Positions 8,386-17,942 of a stretch of 64,000 bases of DNA are shown piece after piece (the first letter of the stretch is position 1; the number at the start of each line of letters is the position of its first letter). Where the stretch lies: the NCBI GenBank assembly GCA_016715465.1, contig JADKAA010000029.1, positions 2,852,001-2,916,000 of the forward strand, given 5' to 3'. The notes below the pieces were generated by a model. It was not told the DNA's origin. It saw only the letters and a list, made by a program, of their open reading frames with translations, and did no database searches. The position numbers and the translations under genes are program-made. This stretch comes from Saprospiraceae bacterium. Its GTDB lineage: Bacteria; Bacteroidota; Bacteroidia; Chitinophagales; Saprospiraceae.

Positions 8386-9466
8386 CAAAACAGAATTTGG
8401 ACGGCACCATCACCATAGGCAGGTTTTTTAACATCCCACTCAAGTTGCACTGGACTTTCGGCTTGTTGCTGGCCTATGTCGTGTTTAATGTGATCGCCAA
8501 CGATTCCTTTGCTTTACTGGCCTATGTTTTTTTCTATTCTTATGCGTGGTGCTCCACGAATATGGACATGCCATAGCCGCTAAATTTTATAAAGTAAAAA
8601 CCAAAGACATCATTTTGTCTCCGATTGGCGGCGTAGCCAGGCTTGAGAATCTGCCGGAAAAAGCCGGACAGGAACTCGTCATCGCCATATCAGGCCCTGC
8701 CGTAAACCTCATCCTTGCCCTCATCTTGTTTGCTATACTCACCTTTACCGGTTTCGACGGTTATGGCGATACGCGGCAACTGATGCAAAGCGATAGTTTT
8801 CAGGATTACGCTGTGGCAGGGCTCTGGATCAACGTCATGTTGTTTTCCTTCAACCTCATTCCCGCTTTTCCGATGGACGGGGGCAGGGTACTAAGGGCAT
8901 TGCTCGCCATGAAACTGGGCAAAGGCCGCGCCACCAAAATTGCCGGCTGGATCGGCAGGGTCATCGCCCTGGTCTTTGTGATGATCGGACTGTACAGCGA
9001 AGAATATATGTTTGCCATGCTGGGTGTTTTTATTTTTCTGATGGCCAGGGTGGAAATGAACGAGGTCATCGTTGGCGAAAAACTGGTATCGAAAAAAGTT
9101 GCTGAATTTATGCGAAAGGATTTTCCTTCCCTGCATTTGGGTGCCACCCTGGATGAAGCCATAGAAAGGTACAAACGCAATGGAGAGGGCAACTTTGTCG
9201 TGATGGACAGCCTGAACTATGTAGCCGGCATATTGACCTCAGGCCACATTCTCCAGGCCCAGGCCATGAACAGGGAAGACGATCAGGTCTCGAAGTGGAT
9301 GACCGATCAGATCGAATATATCGACGAAAACGCCACCTTAAAGACGGCCTATGATGTTTTAAATAAAAATAGCCTGACCCTTTTGCTTGTGCGCGATGCC
9401 GAAGAAAAATTGGTAGCTACCCTCGACCGCGATGCGCTTATGCGGGCGGTAAATCTTTTTTCATAA
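8382..9466 (+). CDS. M50 site-2 protease-type metalloprotease with CBS domains (single-base frameshift)
   Basis: Intramembrane zinc protease of the M50/S2P family. The N-terminal part (MTKQNLDGTITIGRFFNIPL...) and the part with HEYGH, NLIPAFPMDGGRVLRALL and CBS-like repeats are in different frames. Adding one T to the T7 run at 8527-8533 gives a continuous VFFLFLCVVLHEYGH and a 361-aa protein, the normal family length. I regard this as one gene with a sequencing error or a slippery run. The likely start is the TTG at 8382, overlapping the TGA of the acyl-CoA dehydrogenase gene. The 3' end overlaps the convergent UPF0104 gene by 29 bp. The substrate is unknown. Confidence 0.82.
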
Positions 9467-10466
9467 GCTGCCTGTTCATCAGGTTAAACAGCACCACCGA
9501 AATTATCAATACAAAGTAGTAGGTAAAAAATCTCCAGGTCGATACGATCAGGTTGGGCAGGTCTCCCGACATACTGTCTTTAAACAATAATAAAAAAGCC
9601 GCTTCCGCACCTCCGGAAGCACCGGGGGTGGGAATTACCAGCATACCCATCCAAATGATCCATTGTTTGATGTACATATCAAACCAGGTAAATTCAATGC
9701 CCAGTGAAATTAAAATGATGGCCAGGATGGTAAACTTGGTAAACCATTGAAAAAACAAGATGAGGACGCTTAACAAGAGTCGCCATTTTCCGGTCTTGAT
9801 TACATCCATATAGGTCTGTCCAATATCTGAAAAGTAGTGTTTAAGACTTTGTTTAGACCGGTCAAGTTTTGCCTGCCAGCCCTCGCTCATTTTGTTTTTG
9901 ATCCAGCCCATAAATTGCCACAACTTTTTTCTGAATACAATGGGAAGTACAATCAGGGCAATGAAGGTAATCATCCAAATGGAGTGGGTATATAAATAAT
10001 GAAATACCCGCCCTATTAAGTCCTGCATATACACAAAAGTAAGGGCAATGCCACAGCCGTAAAATATGATGTCTTCGGTGGCCGACAACAGCACCATAAA
10101 AGTCGCTTTTGGGGCAGGCATGCCTTTGTTGACCAGCATGCCCAGTTTTATCGGCCCTCCGCCTACTGCGGTAGGGGTGATGGCGGCTCCAAGGTCATTG
10201 GCCATTACAATGCCGAATGCTGTCCTGAAGCCAATGGGATATTCCAGAAACTTGCTCCACATCACAATCCGGTAGGCATGTCCAAGCCATGGGCAAATGG
10301 CCAGAAAGGTGATCAGCACCAAGTAAGGCCATTTTATTTTGTAGAGCAGGGTAAAGGTCTTGGGATCTATGGTGTACAAAAGAAAGATTACATGCACCAA
10401 TAGACCTACCCCAATGAGGATAAACAGTCGGTTGATGATTTTATGATAATCCTTCTCTTTTTCCAT
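9438..10466 (-). CDS. UPF0104 / lysylphosphatidylglycerol synthase TM-region family membrane protein
   Basis: A 342-residue polytopic membrane protein of the family that includes the flippase part of MprF and AglD-like proteins. About seven or eight hydrophobic segments are present, with the conserved patterns TPTAVGGGPIKLG and IPTPGASGGAEAAF. It lies 11 bases downstream of the M1 aminopeptidase on the same strand, so the two are probably co-transcribed. A lipid-translocating role is inferred from the family only; no synthase domain is attached. Confidence 0.85.
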   Translation of the reverse strand: MEKEKDYHKIINRLFILIGVGLLVHVIFLLYTIDPKTFTLLYKIKWPYLVLITFLAICPWLGHAYRIVMWSKFLEYPIGFRTAFGIVMANDLGAAITPTAVGGGPIKLGMLVNKGMPAPKATFMVLLSATEDIIFYGCGIALTFVYMQDLIGRVFHYLYTHSIWMITFIALIVLPIVFRKKLWQFMGWIKNKMSEGWQAKLDRSKQSLKHYFSDIGQTYMDVIKTGKWRLLLSVLILFFQWFTKFTILAIILISLGIEFTWFDMYIKQWIIWMGMLVIPTPGASGGAEAAFLLLFKDSMSGDLPNLIVSTWRFFTYYFVLIISVVLFNLMNRQLMKKDLPPA

Positions 10467-10477
10467 GGTGCTACATT

Positions 10478-13066
10478 TCAGAATTCACTGTATCTCTCGA
10501 TGAGTTCATTGTCTTTTTCTGTGGCTTTGATTGATGTGATGGCTTTTGAAATTTCCTCAATCATTGCATCTGTTTGTTTTCCTTCTTCCAGCTTTTGGGC
10601 GATGAGCAGGTTTTTCAGTGAAAACAAACTTGCGGTTCCGATGTACCGCTTGTATTTGTTGTGGTAAACATTTTGACCGATCTCCTTATACATTTGCACC
10701 GCTTTCTTTTTGAATTCATTTGGCCTTTCCAGCAGGTACATGTTGTAATATCCACATAACTCAAACATTTGGTACGGATTGCTTTCCTGAATCTTTTTTA
10801 CGAACCATTCATTGTTGACGCTATTGCCATTGACCGCGTAAATGGCAGCAATCTTATTGATGAGGTAGGGAGCATTTTCATTTTCCAGCTCACTGCAAAT
10901 ATAGGCGGCTTTTTCAGGTTTTTCAAGGTTCAGCTGGGTTAGTGCTTCTCCCAGCACATTGTAGGCCTGCTCTTTGCTGAGTACCGCTTCATAGAGTGCC
11001 GACTTATCTTCAAAACTCAACATACCCAACGCCCTTATGGCCGATTCTCTGACCAGGCTGTGCGGATCCGATTTTGCCATCTGAATCAGTTTGTCCTGAT
11101 ACGCACCTACCGTTCCATTTTGCATCAAAACATTGATGGCAAAGTCCCTGAAAAAATAGTACGGATCACCAAACGCCAGATTGATAAGCGATGCCCGCTC
11201 AGGGCTGTCTTCTTCAATCATCTGGCAGGCTTTATACTTATCGGCAAATAAACCCGAATAAATAAAGGTAGCCAGCCATTGGGCGTTGCTTTTATCTTCT
11301 TCTACGATGCCTGGCAGGTAGTTTTTGCCATCAAACACTACAGACAGGGGTTTGTCATTCACATTTTGGATGGTAAAAACATCGGTTTCCGCCGTGGTAA
11401 AATGTCTGTAATAGGTTGGCTTTCCTGTGGCGTCATAGAGGGCGATGTCAACCGGTATTTTCCAAATATTTGTTGCCTCTTGTTGTGAAGTCACGGTGAG
11501 GCTTCGCGATGTCTCATCGTATTGGTAAGTGACCGCAAATTCAGGGTGTCCCTTTTTCTTAAACCACTGATCAAAAAACCAATTGAGGTCTTCACCGCAA
11601 ACATCCTCAAATGCCATGCGCAATTCTTCTGCCTCCACATCGGTGTATGCATGCAGATTCAGGTACCTGTTCAGTGCGGTAAAAAATGCTTCATCGCCCA
11701 GGTAGTTTCTGAGGTAATGCAACACAAGGCCTCCTTTGTTATAGCTGTGTGCATCAAACATATCTTCCTTATCGGCATACCGGAAATGGATGAGCGGGTG
11801 CATGCCATTGAAGGTACTGTTAAGGTAACCGTTAAGTTCATTGTACCGGTGTTCGTCGGCCCTCATCCTGCCATATTTGTATTCGAGCCAAAGGTATTCT
11901 GCATAATTGGCGAAACCTTCATTGAGCACCAGGTTAGCCCAACTTTCCAGCGTGACCAGGTTGCCGAACCAGTGGTGCGACAATTCATGGGCTACGATGT
12001 AATCGTTGTCATTGTCTATCAACTCCCTGACTGTTTTTTGCACAAACTCACCATACACCACAGCGGTGGTGTTTTCCATGGCACCGGAAACATAATCACG
12101 CGTCACAATTTGTGCAAATTTTTCCCATGGATATTTGTAGCCAAACAACCGGGAAAAAAATCCCATCATCTCCGGGGTATGGTTGAAGATCTGTTTGGCA
12201 TAGGCTTCATAGGGTTTTTCTACCATGTATTGGAGTGGAATGTTTTCCCACTGGTCCTTGACCACCGCATATTCACCCACCGCGATCATCGCGAGGTAAG
12301 GCGCATGGGCTTTGTCCTGTCTCCAGTAATCCGTGCGGCTGCCATCGGCATTTTTAGTGCTCGATATCAGGCTGCCATTGGAAAGGGTGGTGAAACGGTC
12401 ATCTACAGTGAGCGTGATTTCCTGTGTACACCTTTCATTGGGTTTGTCGATGGTGGGGAACCACCTTGAATTGTTCTCCGTCTCTCCCTGGGTCCATATT
12501 TGAACCGGTTTCAGGCTGTCGGATTTAATGGGGTTGATGAAAAACAAACCTTTGTCTGAATTGATGGCATCACTTCCTCCTTCTATGCCTTCATTAGGTT
12601 TGGCTATGTACTGAATGGAAATTTTGAGAGAGTCGCTTTTTTGATATTTACTACCCAGGTAGATGGTGAGTTTAGTGCCATCATTGCGAAACGTAAACGG
12701 TGTATTTTTCGTGCGCAACCATACCTTATCGATTTGCATTCCTTTGGCATCGAGCACAAGACTGTCCTGTGGGTGAAAGTAAGGCACAAGATCGAGGTTA
12801 GCCACACCGAATACCCACTGGCGGGCAAAATCAAATTTTAAGTCGAGCCGGGTGTGGAGCAGGTCAAAATACCTGGGAGCATTTGCCTGGTAGGGCCTTT
12901 CCTGTTCATCTTCTTCCCAAAACCTCGGGTCATTGCCATTCACGGTGAGGGTGTCCAGGATTTCCGTTTCAAACTCCGGCTCTATGGGTATCACAAGTGG
13001 TTTGGATGACTTGCAGGAAGGGGATATAAATGCCAAAACCAATATAAAAGGAAAGAAATGTTTCAA
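10478..13066 (-). CDS. M1 family aminopeptidase, lipoprotein
   Basis: Zinc aminopeptidase that trims N-terminal residues from peptides, anchored by a lipobox (FISPSC) after a short signal sequence. The exopeptidase motif GAMENTTAV lies near residue 327 and the zinc motif HELSHHWFGN near 357, followed by the third ligand in NEGFANYAEYLW. The last 250 residues form a helical HEAT-like region (ALGMLSFEDKSALYEAVL). The start is a TTG at 13066 with no nearby in-frame ATG before the signal peptide. At 862 aa it has normal length. It is the first gene of a pair with the UPF0104 protein. Confidence 0.93.
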   Translation of the reverse strand: MKHFFPFILVLAFISPSCKSSKPLVIPIEPEFETEILDTLTVNGNDPRFWEEDEQERPYQANAPRYFDLLHTRLDLKFDFARQWVFGVANLDLVPYFHPQDSLVLDAKGMQIDKVWLRTKNTPFTFRNDGTKLTIYLGSKYQKSDSLKISIQYIAKPNEGIEGGSDAINSDKGLFFINPIKSDSLKPVQIWTQGETENNSRWFPTIDKPNERCTQEITLTVDDRFTTLSNGSLISSTKNADGSRTDYWRQDKAHAPYLAMIAVGEYAVVKDQWENIPLQYMVEKPYEAYAKQIFNHTPEMMGFFSRLFGYKYPWEKFAQIVTRDYVSGAMENTTAVVYGEFVQKTVRELIDNDNDYIVAHELSHHWFGNLVTLESWANLVLNEGFANYAEYLWLEYKYGRMRADEHRYNELNGYLNSTFNGMHPLIHFRYADKEDMFDAHSYNKGGLVLHYLRNYLGDEAFFTALNRYLNLHAYTDVEAEELRMAFEDVCGEDLNWFFDQWFKKKGHPEFAVTYQYDETSRSLTVTSQQEATNIWKIPVDIALYDATGKPTYYRHFTTAETDVFTIQNVNDKPLSVVFDGKNYLPGIVEEDKSNAQWLATFIYSGLFADKYKACQMIEEDSPERASLINLAFGDPYYFFRDFAINVLMQNGTVGAYQDKLIQMAKSDPHSLVRESAIRALGMLSFEDKSALYEAVLSKEQAYNVLGEALTQLNLEKPEKAAYICSELENENAPYLINKIAAIYAVNGNSVNNEWFVKKIQESNPYQMFELCGYYNMYLLERPNEFKKKAVQMYKEIGQNVYHNKYKRYIGTASLFSLKNLLIAQKLEEGKQTDAMIEEISKAITSIKATEKDNELIERYSEF

Positions 13067-13387
13067 TGGGTTATATTTAAAAATGCGAACAAAGATGCGA
13101 AAAACTATTTTTTGGCCATTAAAAATTTTTCACACCAATTAGTTTAAATATATAATAATTTGAAAACAAAAATGTTGTGTCGGAATGCCGTCATTTTTGT
13201 GAGGGCATCCGCCGCGACAATTACCTCACTTTTAGGGTGTGTTTTTCAGTGAAGCCCGTTGCCATTGATTTGTTGTGTTGTTGAAATCCACACTTAAGGG
13301 CAAGCAAATTTGCAGATTCCACAAGGTTGAGGCCTGTCAAAAATGAATTAATATCTATCTTGCCGTTCAATTTGATGTAAACCCAGC
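13067..13387. other. Divergent intergenic region without a gene
   Basis: The 321 bases between the M1 peptidase and the GtrA gene hold no open frame of note and no exact TAnnTTTG box oriented to either gene. Near-matches with CA in place of TA occur. Nothing further is visible. Confidence 0.5.
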
Positions 13388-13783
13388 ATGCCTTATTCCA
13401 GACTTGTAAAACGGTTTTTAAGTTTCGCCACCATCGGTGGCATCCTCACGCTGGTCTCACTGACAGCCAATTTTGTTTGCTTGAAATACCTGTTGATGCC
13501 GTTGCTGCCCACGTACGTATTGGTTTATGCCGTCACCATCCTCATTTCATTTTATTTTAACAGCCGTTACACTTTTAAAAGTGAGATCAATCTTCGCAAT
13601 TCGGTAAAGTATTACACCATCTACCTCAGCAGCATGTGCATTGGGGCATTTCTCCTGGTGCTATTTGAAAAACTGAGCCATTTTGAAAATTGGGTTTACC
13701 CTTTTTTGGTACTGCCTTTCACCCTTTCCTTCAACTTTTATGTATCGTCCAGGACCCTGTCTCTTAGCAAGGACGTTACTTAA
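13388..13783 (+). CDS. GtrA-like membrane protein
   Basis: A 131-residue protein with four hydrophobic segments and the GtrA-family pattern FYFNSRYTFKSE in the middle. GtrA proteins are thought to help move polyprenyl-linked sugars across the inner membrane. No glycosyltransferase partner is adjacent. The 3' end overlaps the convergent ABC permease gene by 8 bp. Confidence 0.85.
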   Translation: MPYSRLVKRFLSFATIGGILTLVSLTANFVCLKYLLMPLLPTYVLVYAVTILISFYFNSRYTFKSEINLRNSVKYYTIYLSSMCIGAFLLVLFEKLSHFENWVYPFLVLPFTLSFNFYVSSRTLSLSKDVT

Positions 13784-14966
13784 CCCTGGGGTCTGCCCAG
13801 CGGTACAGCAAGTCTCCCACCAAAAACAAAAAGGAAGTGAGGACGAGCAGCAATAAAGTTATGCCATTCATCATGACCCAATCTGCGGCCTGGATACTTT
13901 CATAAAGCAGTCTGCCCATACCGGGCACATTAAACACTACTTCGAACACCAGGCTGCCGGCCATAGAAGCAGGTAAGCTGTGGACGAGTATAGTTATCAG
14001 GGGCAACAGGGCATTGGGTAAGGCGTGTTTGTAAATCAGGGTGTTTTGGTCAATGCCTCTGGACATCAGCACATCCATATAGGGCTTGGAAAATTCTTCG
14101 CCGAATTTGGATTTCAGCAAACGGCTCAGCAATGCTATATCAAGTACCGTTAAACAAAAGATCACCGGGGCAATTTTTGAAAAACCCACCGTCAGAATGG
14201 TACTGAGTTGCTGATCCGGCATGGGCAGGTAAAGGGGTGTATAAAAAATGGGTAAGCCATATTGATTGCCTGTCAAAAAAATAAGGACCAGCGTAGCCAG
14301 CCAGAATCCCGGTATGGAATAAATGAGATTAAATAAGGCCATCGCAAACTTGTCCACTTTGCTTCCATTTTTTTTGAGGAGGGTACTGGCCAAGAGCAAT
14401 GAAAAAAATATTGCAAGTGTAAAATTGACTAGGACGATGGCAAGGGTCCAGTTGAGTGCCTGTCCTGCTTTTTTCCGCACGTCTAAGCCGTCGGTGCGGG
14501 AATAGCCCCAATTTCCGCTGGCCAGGGATTTCAGGTATTGATGGTATTGGTTGTGACTGCCGTTCCATTGAAATACAGGATAAAAAAAAGTGGGCTTTTG
14601 CAACTGTGCCGGGTCGAAATCTTTGGTAAATTGGTCGGGTTTACTGCAATCATATCCTTGCTTTTCATATTGGGTGATGGTGTTCCTCATTTTTTTTGAG
14701 GTGATGGCCCTTTTGTTTGGATGGTGCGTGGAAGGCAGGATTTCAAAATAAAACAGGGGCAGATGCTGATTGCTTTGGATGTAACGTTTCTCATACTGTC
14801 TCTCATAATCCGAAGACGTTTCCGGCGTAATGCCACCCAGGGCCAACGCAGTTTCGATGTTGTCGGCAGGAATGTAGCTGCTCAGCAGAAAGATCAGCAT
14901 GCTGCCGAAAAGGATCGTTGGCAGCAACCAGATCCACTTTTTAAATCCGCCGGGCAGCTCCTTCAT
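13776..14966 (-). CDS. Peptide ABC transporter permease, DppB type
   Basis: Inner membrane permease of the oligopeptide/dipeptide family, 396 aa. The C-terminal two thirds carry the EAA-loop pattern HALPNALLPLITILVHSLP and the family ending LYRWADPRVK. A periplasmic insert of about 130 residues lies between TM1 and TM2 (about 35-170), which makes it longer than enteric DppB (about 340 aa). It starts three bases after the stop of the solute-binding protein gene. The second permease and the ATPases expected for a full importer are not in this neighbourhood. Confidence 0.9.
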   Translation of the reverse strand: MKELPGGFKKWIWLLPTILFGSMLIFLLSSYIPADNIETALALGGITPETSSDYERQYEKRYIQSNQHLPLFYFEILPSTHHPNKRAITSKKMRNTITQYEKQGYDCSKPDQFTKDFDPAQLQKPTFFYPVFQWNGSHNQYHQYLKSLASGNWGYSRTDGLDVRKKAGQALNWTLAIVLVNFTLAIFFSLLLASTLLKKNGSKVDKFAMALFNLIYSIPGFWLATLVLIFLTGNQYGLPIFYTPLYLPMPDQQLSTILTVGFSKIAPVIFCLTVLDIALLSRLLKSKFGEEFSKPYMDVLMSRGIDQNTLIYKHALPNALLPLITILVHSLPASMAGSLVFEVVFNVPGMGRLLYESIQAADWVMMNGITLLLLVLTSFLFLVGDLLYRWADPRVK

Positions 14967-14969
14967 TCG

Positions 14970-16721
14970 TTAAGAATTGTTGGCCTGTGGTATAAACGTA
15001 TTTGCCTGATAGCCGGGCCGTTTGGCATTGGTCGTGCCTTGCCACCGCTTGCTGATGACGATGCGCTCTTTGGGAGAGTATAAAAATATGTATGGGAGTT
15101 GTTCGTGGAAAAGCACCTGCACTTGTTTAAACATATCGGCGCGCTTTTGGGCATCACGGGTAGCGTTGATTTCATCAATAAGCGCATCTATGGCCGGGTT
15201 TTTAAACAAGCCGTAGTTGCCCTCACCCAGCTCGGCATTTTCTGAATGAAAGCGGAGACTCAGGTCTTCGTAGCCAATGTCCTGAACCGAGGATTGGAGC
15301 ACCAGTGAAAAATTTCCAGTCTCGAGATTTTCTTTTCTTACCAGGGCAAATTCCTTGAACTGCAATTCCAGCTCGATGCCCGCTTTTCTGGCATCCGCCT
15401 GCATCATCAGGCAGATGTTCTTGCCCAAATCGCCCGAATAGATGATGGGAATGCGGAGCTCCATTTTTGTCTTGCCGATCTTTTTTTCCCTAATCCCATT
15501 GCCATCCGCATCTGTCCAGCCATCTGCTTCCAATCCTTTTTTGGCTGCTTCCACATCAAAGGCATAAGGTTTAATGGAATGGTTGTAATAAGGTTTGGCC
15601 GGATTTATCGGGCCTACCGTTCGGGTCGCTTTCCCCATTTCAAAGGTTCGTATGTATTCATCCGCATTGACCACATGGGCAATCGCCTGTCTTACCGCCA
15701 CAGAGGACAAAATGGCATCGCCATGGTTGACGATGACGTTGTAATATTTCATGAGCTGGGGCGACTGAAAGTTGAATAAATCAGAAGAGTCCTTTTGCAG
15801 TTGCTCAAAATTGGAAACACTCAGTCCCGACAATACATCCAGCTCATTGTTTTTCAAACGCGTATAAGCAGCGGTTTCATCCGGTATAAAATGCAGGATG
15901 ATTTTGTCGGCGTGCTGCTGAACCGAAACCATTTTTTTATCCCGGGCCCAATAATTTTCTTTTTTCTCCAATACGATGTGCTGACCGGCTTGCCAGGTAG
16001 CCAGCCTGTAGGGACCACAGCCAACGACGGTCTGTTTGGTGAATTTTAAACCATTGATTTCTGTTGCAAATCGCACCAGACTGGAATCCGAAGAGGCAAG
16101 GGCCTCCGCCGCCTCTTCATTCATAAAATCGGCCAGGGTAAAACGATCCATCACGCCACCGGCGTCGTAGATGTGTTTGGGAAGTACTTCGACATTGAGG
16201 GCAGCTTCTTTGGAAACAATAAAATATTTTGCAAAAGTTACACTCACCTTTCTGGGATTTTCCGGATCTACGGTCACCGCTGAAAACTTGCTGATGATGT
16301 TTCGGAAAGCACTGGCCGTGGTGCCGGGGTGCATGGCGGCTTTCAGGGTAAAAAGATAATCTTCGCCGGTAACCGGTTTGCCATCATCCCACCGCGCATC
16401 TTCCAGGATCTCAAAAGTATATTTGATGCCACCCTTATATTTGCCGGTGTCGATGGCTTCACCCTCGGGCACAGCTTTGATGAGCAAGGGCACCAGTTCC
16501 AGGCTTACCGGATCGTAGTCGGCCAGGGGTAATAATATGTATTGACACACTTCTCTGGAGATAGAGTTTGGAAAAAACACCGGGTTCAGTTTTTCCGGTT
16601 CCTTGGGCAGGCGTATATCGAGAATGGCATCACCCGAAGAACCTGAATCCTGACGGCAAACCAGGATTCCCAGGAGGAAGACCATTCCTGTGAGGCGCAA
16701 ATAAAATTTTACAGACACCAT
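14970..16721 (-). CDS. Peptide ABC transporter substrate-binding protein, SBP_bac_5
   Basis: A 583-residue extracytoplasmic solute-binding protein of family 5 (peptide/nickel class). The N-terminal signal ends in LLGILVCRQDS, an imperfect lipobox, so it is probably a lipoprotein. Family signs include ARWDDGKPVTGEDYLFTLK, VGCGPYRLATWQAGQHIVLE and VRQAIAHVVNADEYIR. It is the first gene of a two-gene unit with the DppB-type permease. The ligand is inferred to be a peptide from the family and from the many peptidases in this window. Confidence 0.9.
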   Translation of the reverse strand: MVSVKFYLRLTGMVFLLGILVCRQDSGSSGDAILDIRLPKEPEKLNPVFFPNSISREVCQYILLPLADYDPVSLELVPLLIKAVPEGEAIDTGKYKGGIKYTFEILEDARWDDGKPVTGEDYLFTLKAAMHPGTTASAFRNIISKFSAVTVDPENPRKVSVTFAKYFIVSKEAALNVEVLPKHIYDAGGVMDRFTLADFMNEEAAEALASSDSSLVRFATEINGLKFTKQTVVGCGPYRLATWQAGQHIVLEKKENYWARDKKMVSVQQHADKIILHFIPDETAAYTRLKNNELDVLSGLSVSNFEQLQKDSSDLFNFQSPQLMKYYNVIVNHGDAILSSVAVRQAIAHVVNADEYIRTFEMGKATRTVGPINPAKPYYNHSIKPYAFDVEAAKKGLEADGWTDADGNGIREKKIGKTKMELRIPIIYSGDLGKNICLMMQADARKAGIELELQFKEFALVRKENLETGNFSLVLQSSVQDIGYEDLSLRFHSENAELGEGNYGLFKNPAIDALIDEINATRDAQKRADMFKQVQVLFHEQLPYIFLYSPKERIVISKRWQGTTNAKRPGYQANTFIPQANNS

Positions 16722-16870
16722 AGAATTTTTTTTTGCTAAATTACTAATATTCGTTTAGTATCGCACCCATTATTGGTGTAGACCGTTATTTTCACAAGGG
16801 GTCTGGGATACACTTTGCTGTAATTTGACGAGGAGTGAAAATTATACATATGAAATTAAAATATAATATG

Positions 16871-16878
16871 TATATTTG
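16871..16878 (+). promoter_or_regulatory. -7 box (TATATTTG) for meaB
   Basis: Exact TAnnTTTG match 24 bases before the ATG at 16903. No TTG at 19-21 bases upstream. Confidence 0.5.
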
Positions 16879-16902
16879 TGATTTACATTACATAAAGAAA
16901 AA

Positions 16903-17942
16903 ATGAGTCATTCCGGGATCAATCCAGGATATATAAAAAAGAAGAAAGAAGTGCAGAAGGCAGACCACTATGTGGACGGCATTCTCAGTGGAGACCGCTA
17001 TATACTCAGCGAAGCCATAACCCTGGTAGAGAGTGACCACGCCGAAAAACAAGCGCTCGCATCGACCATTATGGCCCAATTGAATGACAGGGTAGGAAAG
17101 ACAAATACAAAAGAATTGCCATTACAGGCGCCCCCGGAGTAGGCAAGAGTACCTTTATCGAACATTTTGGTTACTACCTGTTGGGTAAGGGCCACCGACT
17201 GGCAGTGCTGGCAGTTGACCCGTCATCACCTTTGTTTAAGGGCAGTATCCTGGGAGATAAGACGCGGATGCACCAACTTTCACAGGAAGGGGAAGTGTAC
17301 ATCAGGCCATCGAGTGCCGGTGCCATTTTGGGAGGCGTCAGCAAAGGTACCAAGGAAGCTATTTTTTTATGTGAAGCGGCAGGATACGATACCATTCTCG
17401 TAGAAACTGTTGGGGTGGGGCAATCGGAAGCCTGGGCATCTATGATGACCGATTTTACTTTGCTGCTCATCCAGCCTGGTGCCGGAGATGAGATCCAGGG
17501 CATAAAAAGAGGCATCCTGGAAATGGCCGATCTGATTATTGTCAATAAGGCAGATGGCGAACAAAACGACCTGGCATTAAAAACAGCAAGGGCTTATGCC
17601 CAGGCCATGACCCTGTTCCAACCTCGTTATGAAGCATTTAAAACTTCTGTGTTGACGGCTTCATCGCTGGAAGAGAAGGGCTTTGATGCCATCTATCGGT
17701 TTGCAGTGGAGTTCCATGCTTTTTTGCTAAAGGAAACATGGTTGGAAAAAGTAAGGGCTGATCAGGAGGTATTCTGGTTTGACGCCAACGTCCGCGAACG
17801 CATCATGCAGGCCGTGATGCACCGTTTGGATTTTTCAGCAATGGTCACTACCTTACGGGATCGCATCCAACAAGAGCATACACCTTCGTTTTTGGCGCTT
17901 TATGAAATAGATCGCCTCATCCAAAACCGATTAGATACATGA
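16903..17942 (+). CDS. meaB: Methylmalonyl-CoA mutase-associated GTPase MeaB (single-base frameshift)
   Basis: G3E-family GTPase that guards and reloads the B12 cofactor of methylmalonyl-CoA mutase. The N-terminal 69 codons and the remainder are in different frames. Adding one A to the A4 run at 17109-17112 joins them as TNTKRIAITGAPGVGKST, which completes the Walker A motif and gives 346 aa, the normal length. Other GTPase motifs are VLAVDPSSPLFKGSILGDK, VETVGVGQSEAW and VNKADG (base recognition). The stop overlaps the ATG of the M23 peptidase gene (ATGA). The mutase itself is not in the window. The break is best explained as a sequencing error. Confidence 0.88.

Noticed and set aside
7699..8388. 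Minus-strand open frame (229 codons) inside the acyl-CoA dehydrogenase gene
   Set aside because: Antisense to a well-conserved enzyme; composition reflects the opposite strand's codon bias.
8382..8576. Site-2 protease as a true pseudogene
   Set aside because: A single base in a T7 run restores a full-length protein with an intact HEYGH and D motif, and five other genes show the same pattern.
11522..12469. Long plus-strand open frame (315 codons) inside the M1 aminopeptidase gene
   Set aside because: It is antisense to a gene with GAMEN and HELSH motifs and has no recognisable domain or start signal.
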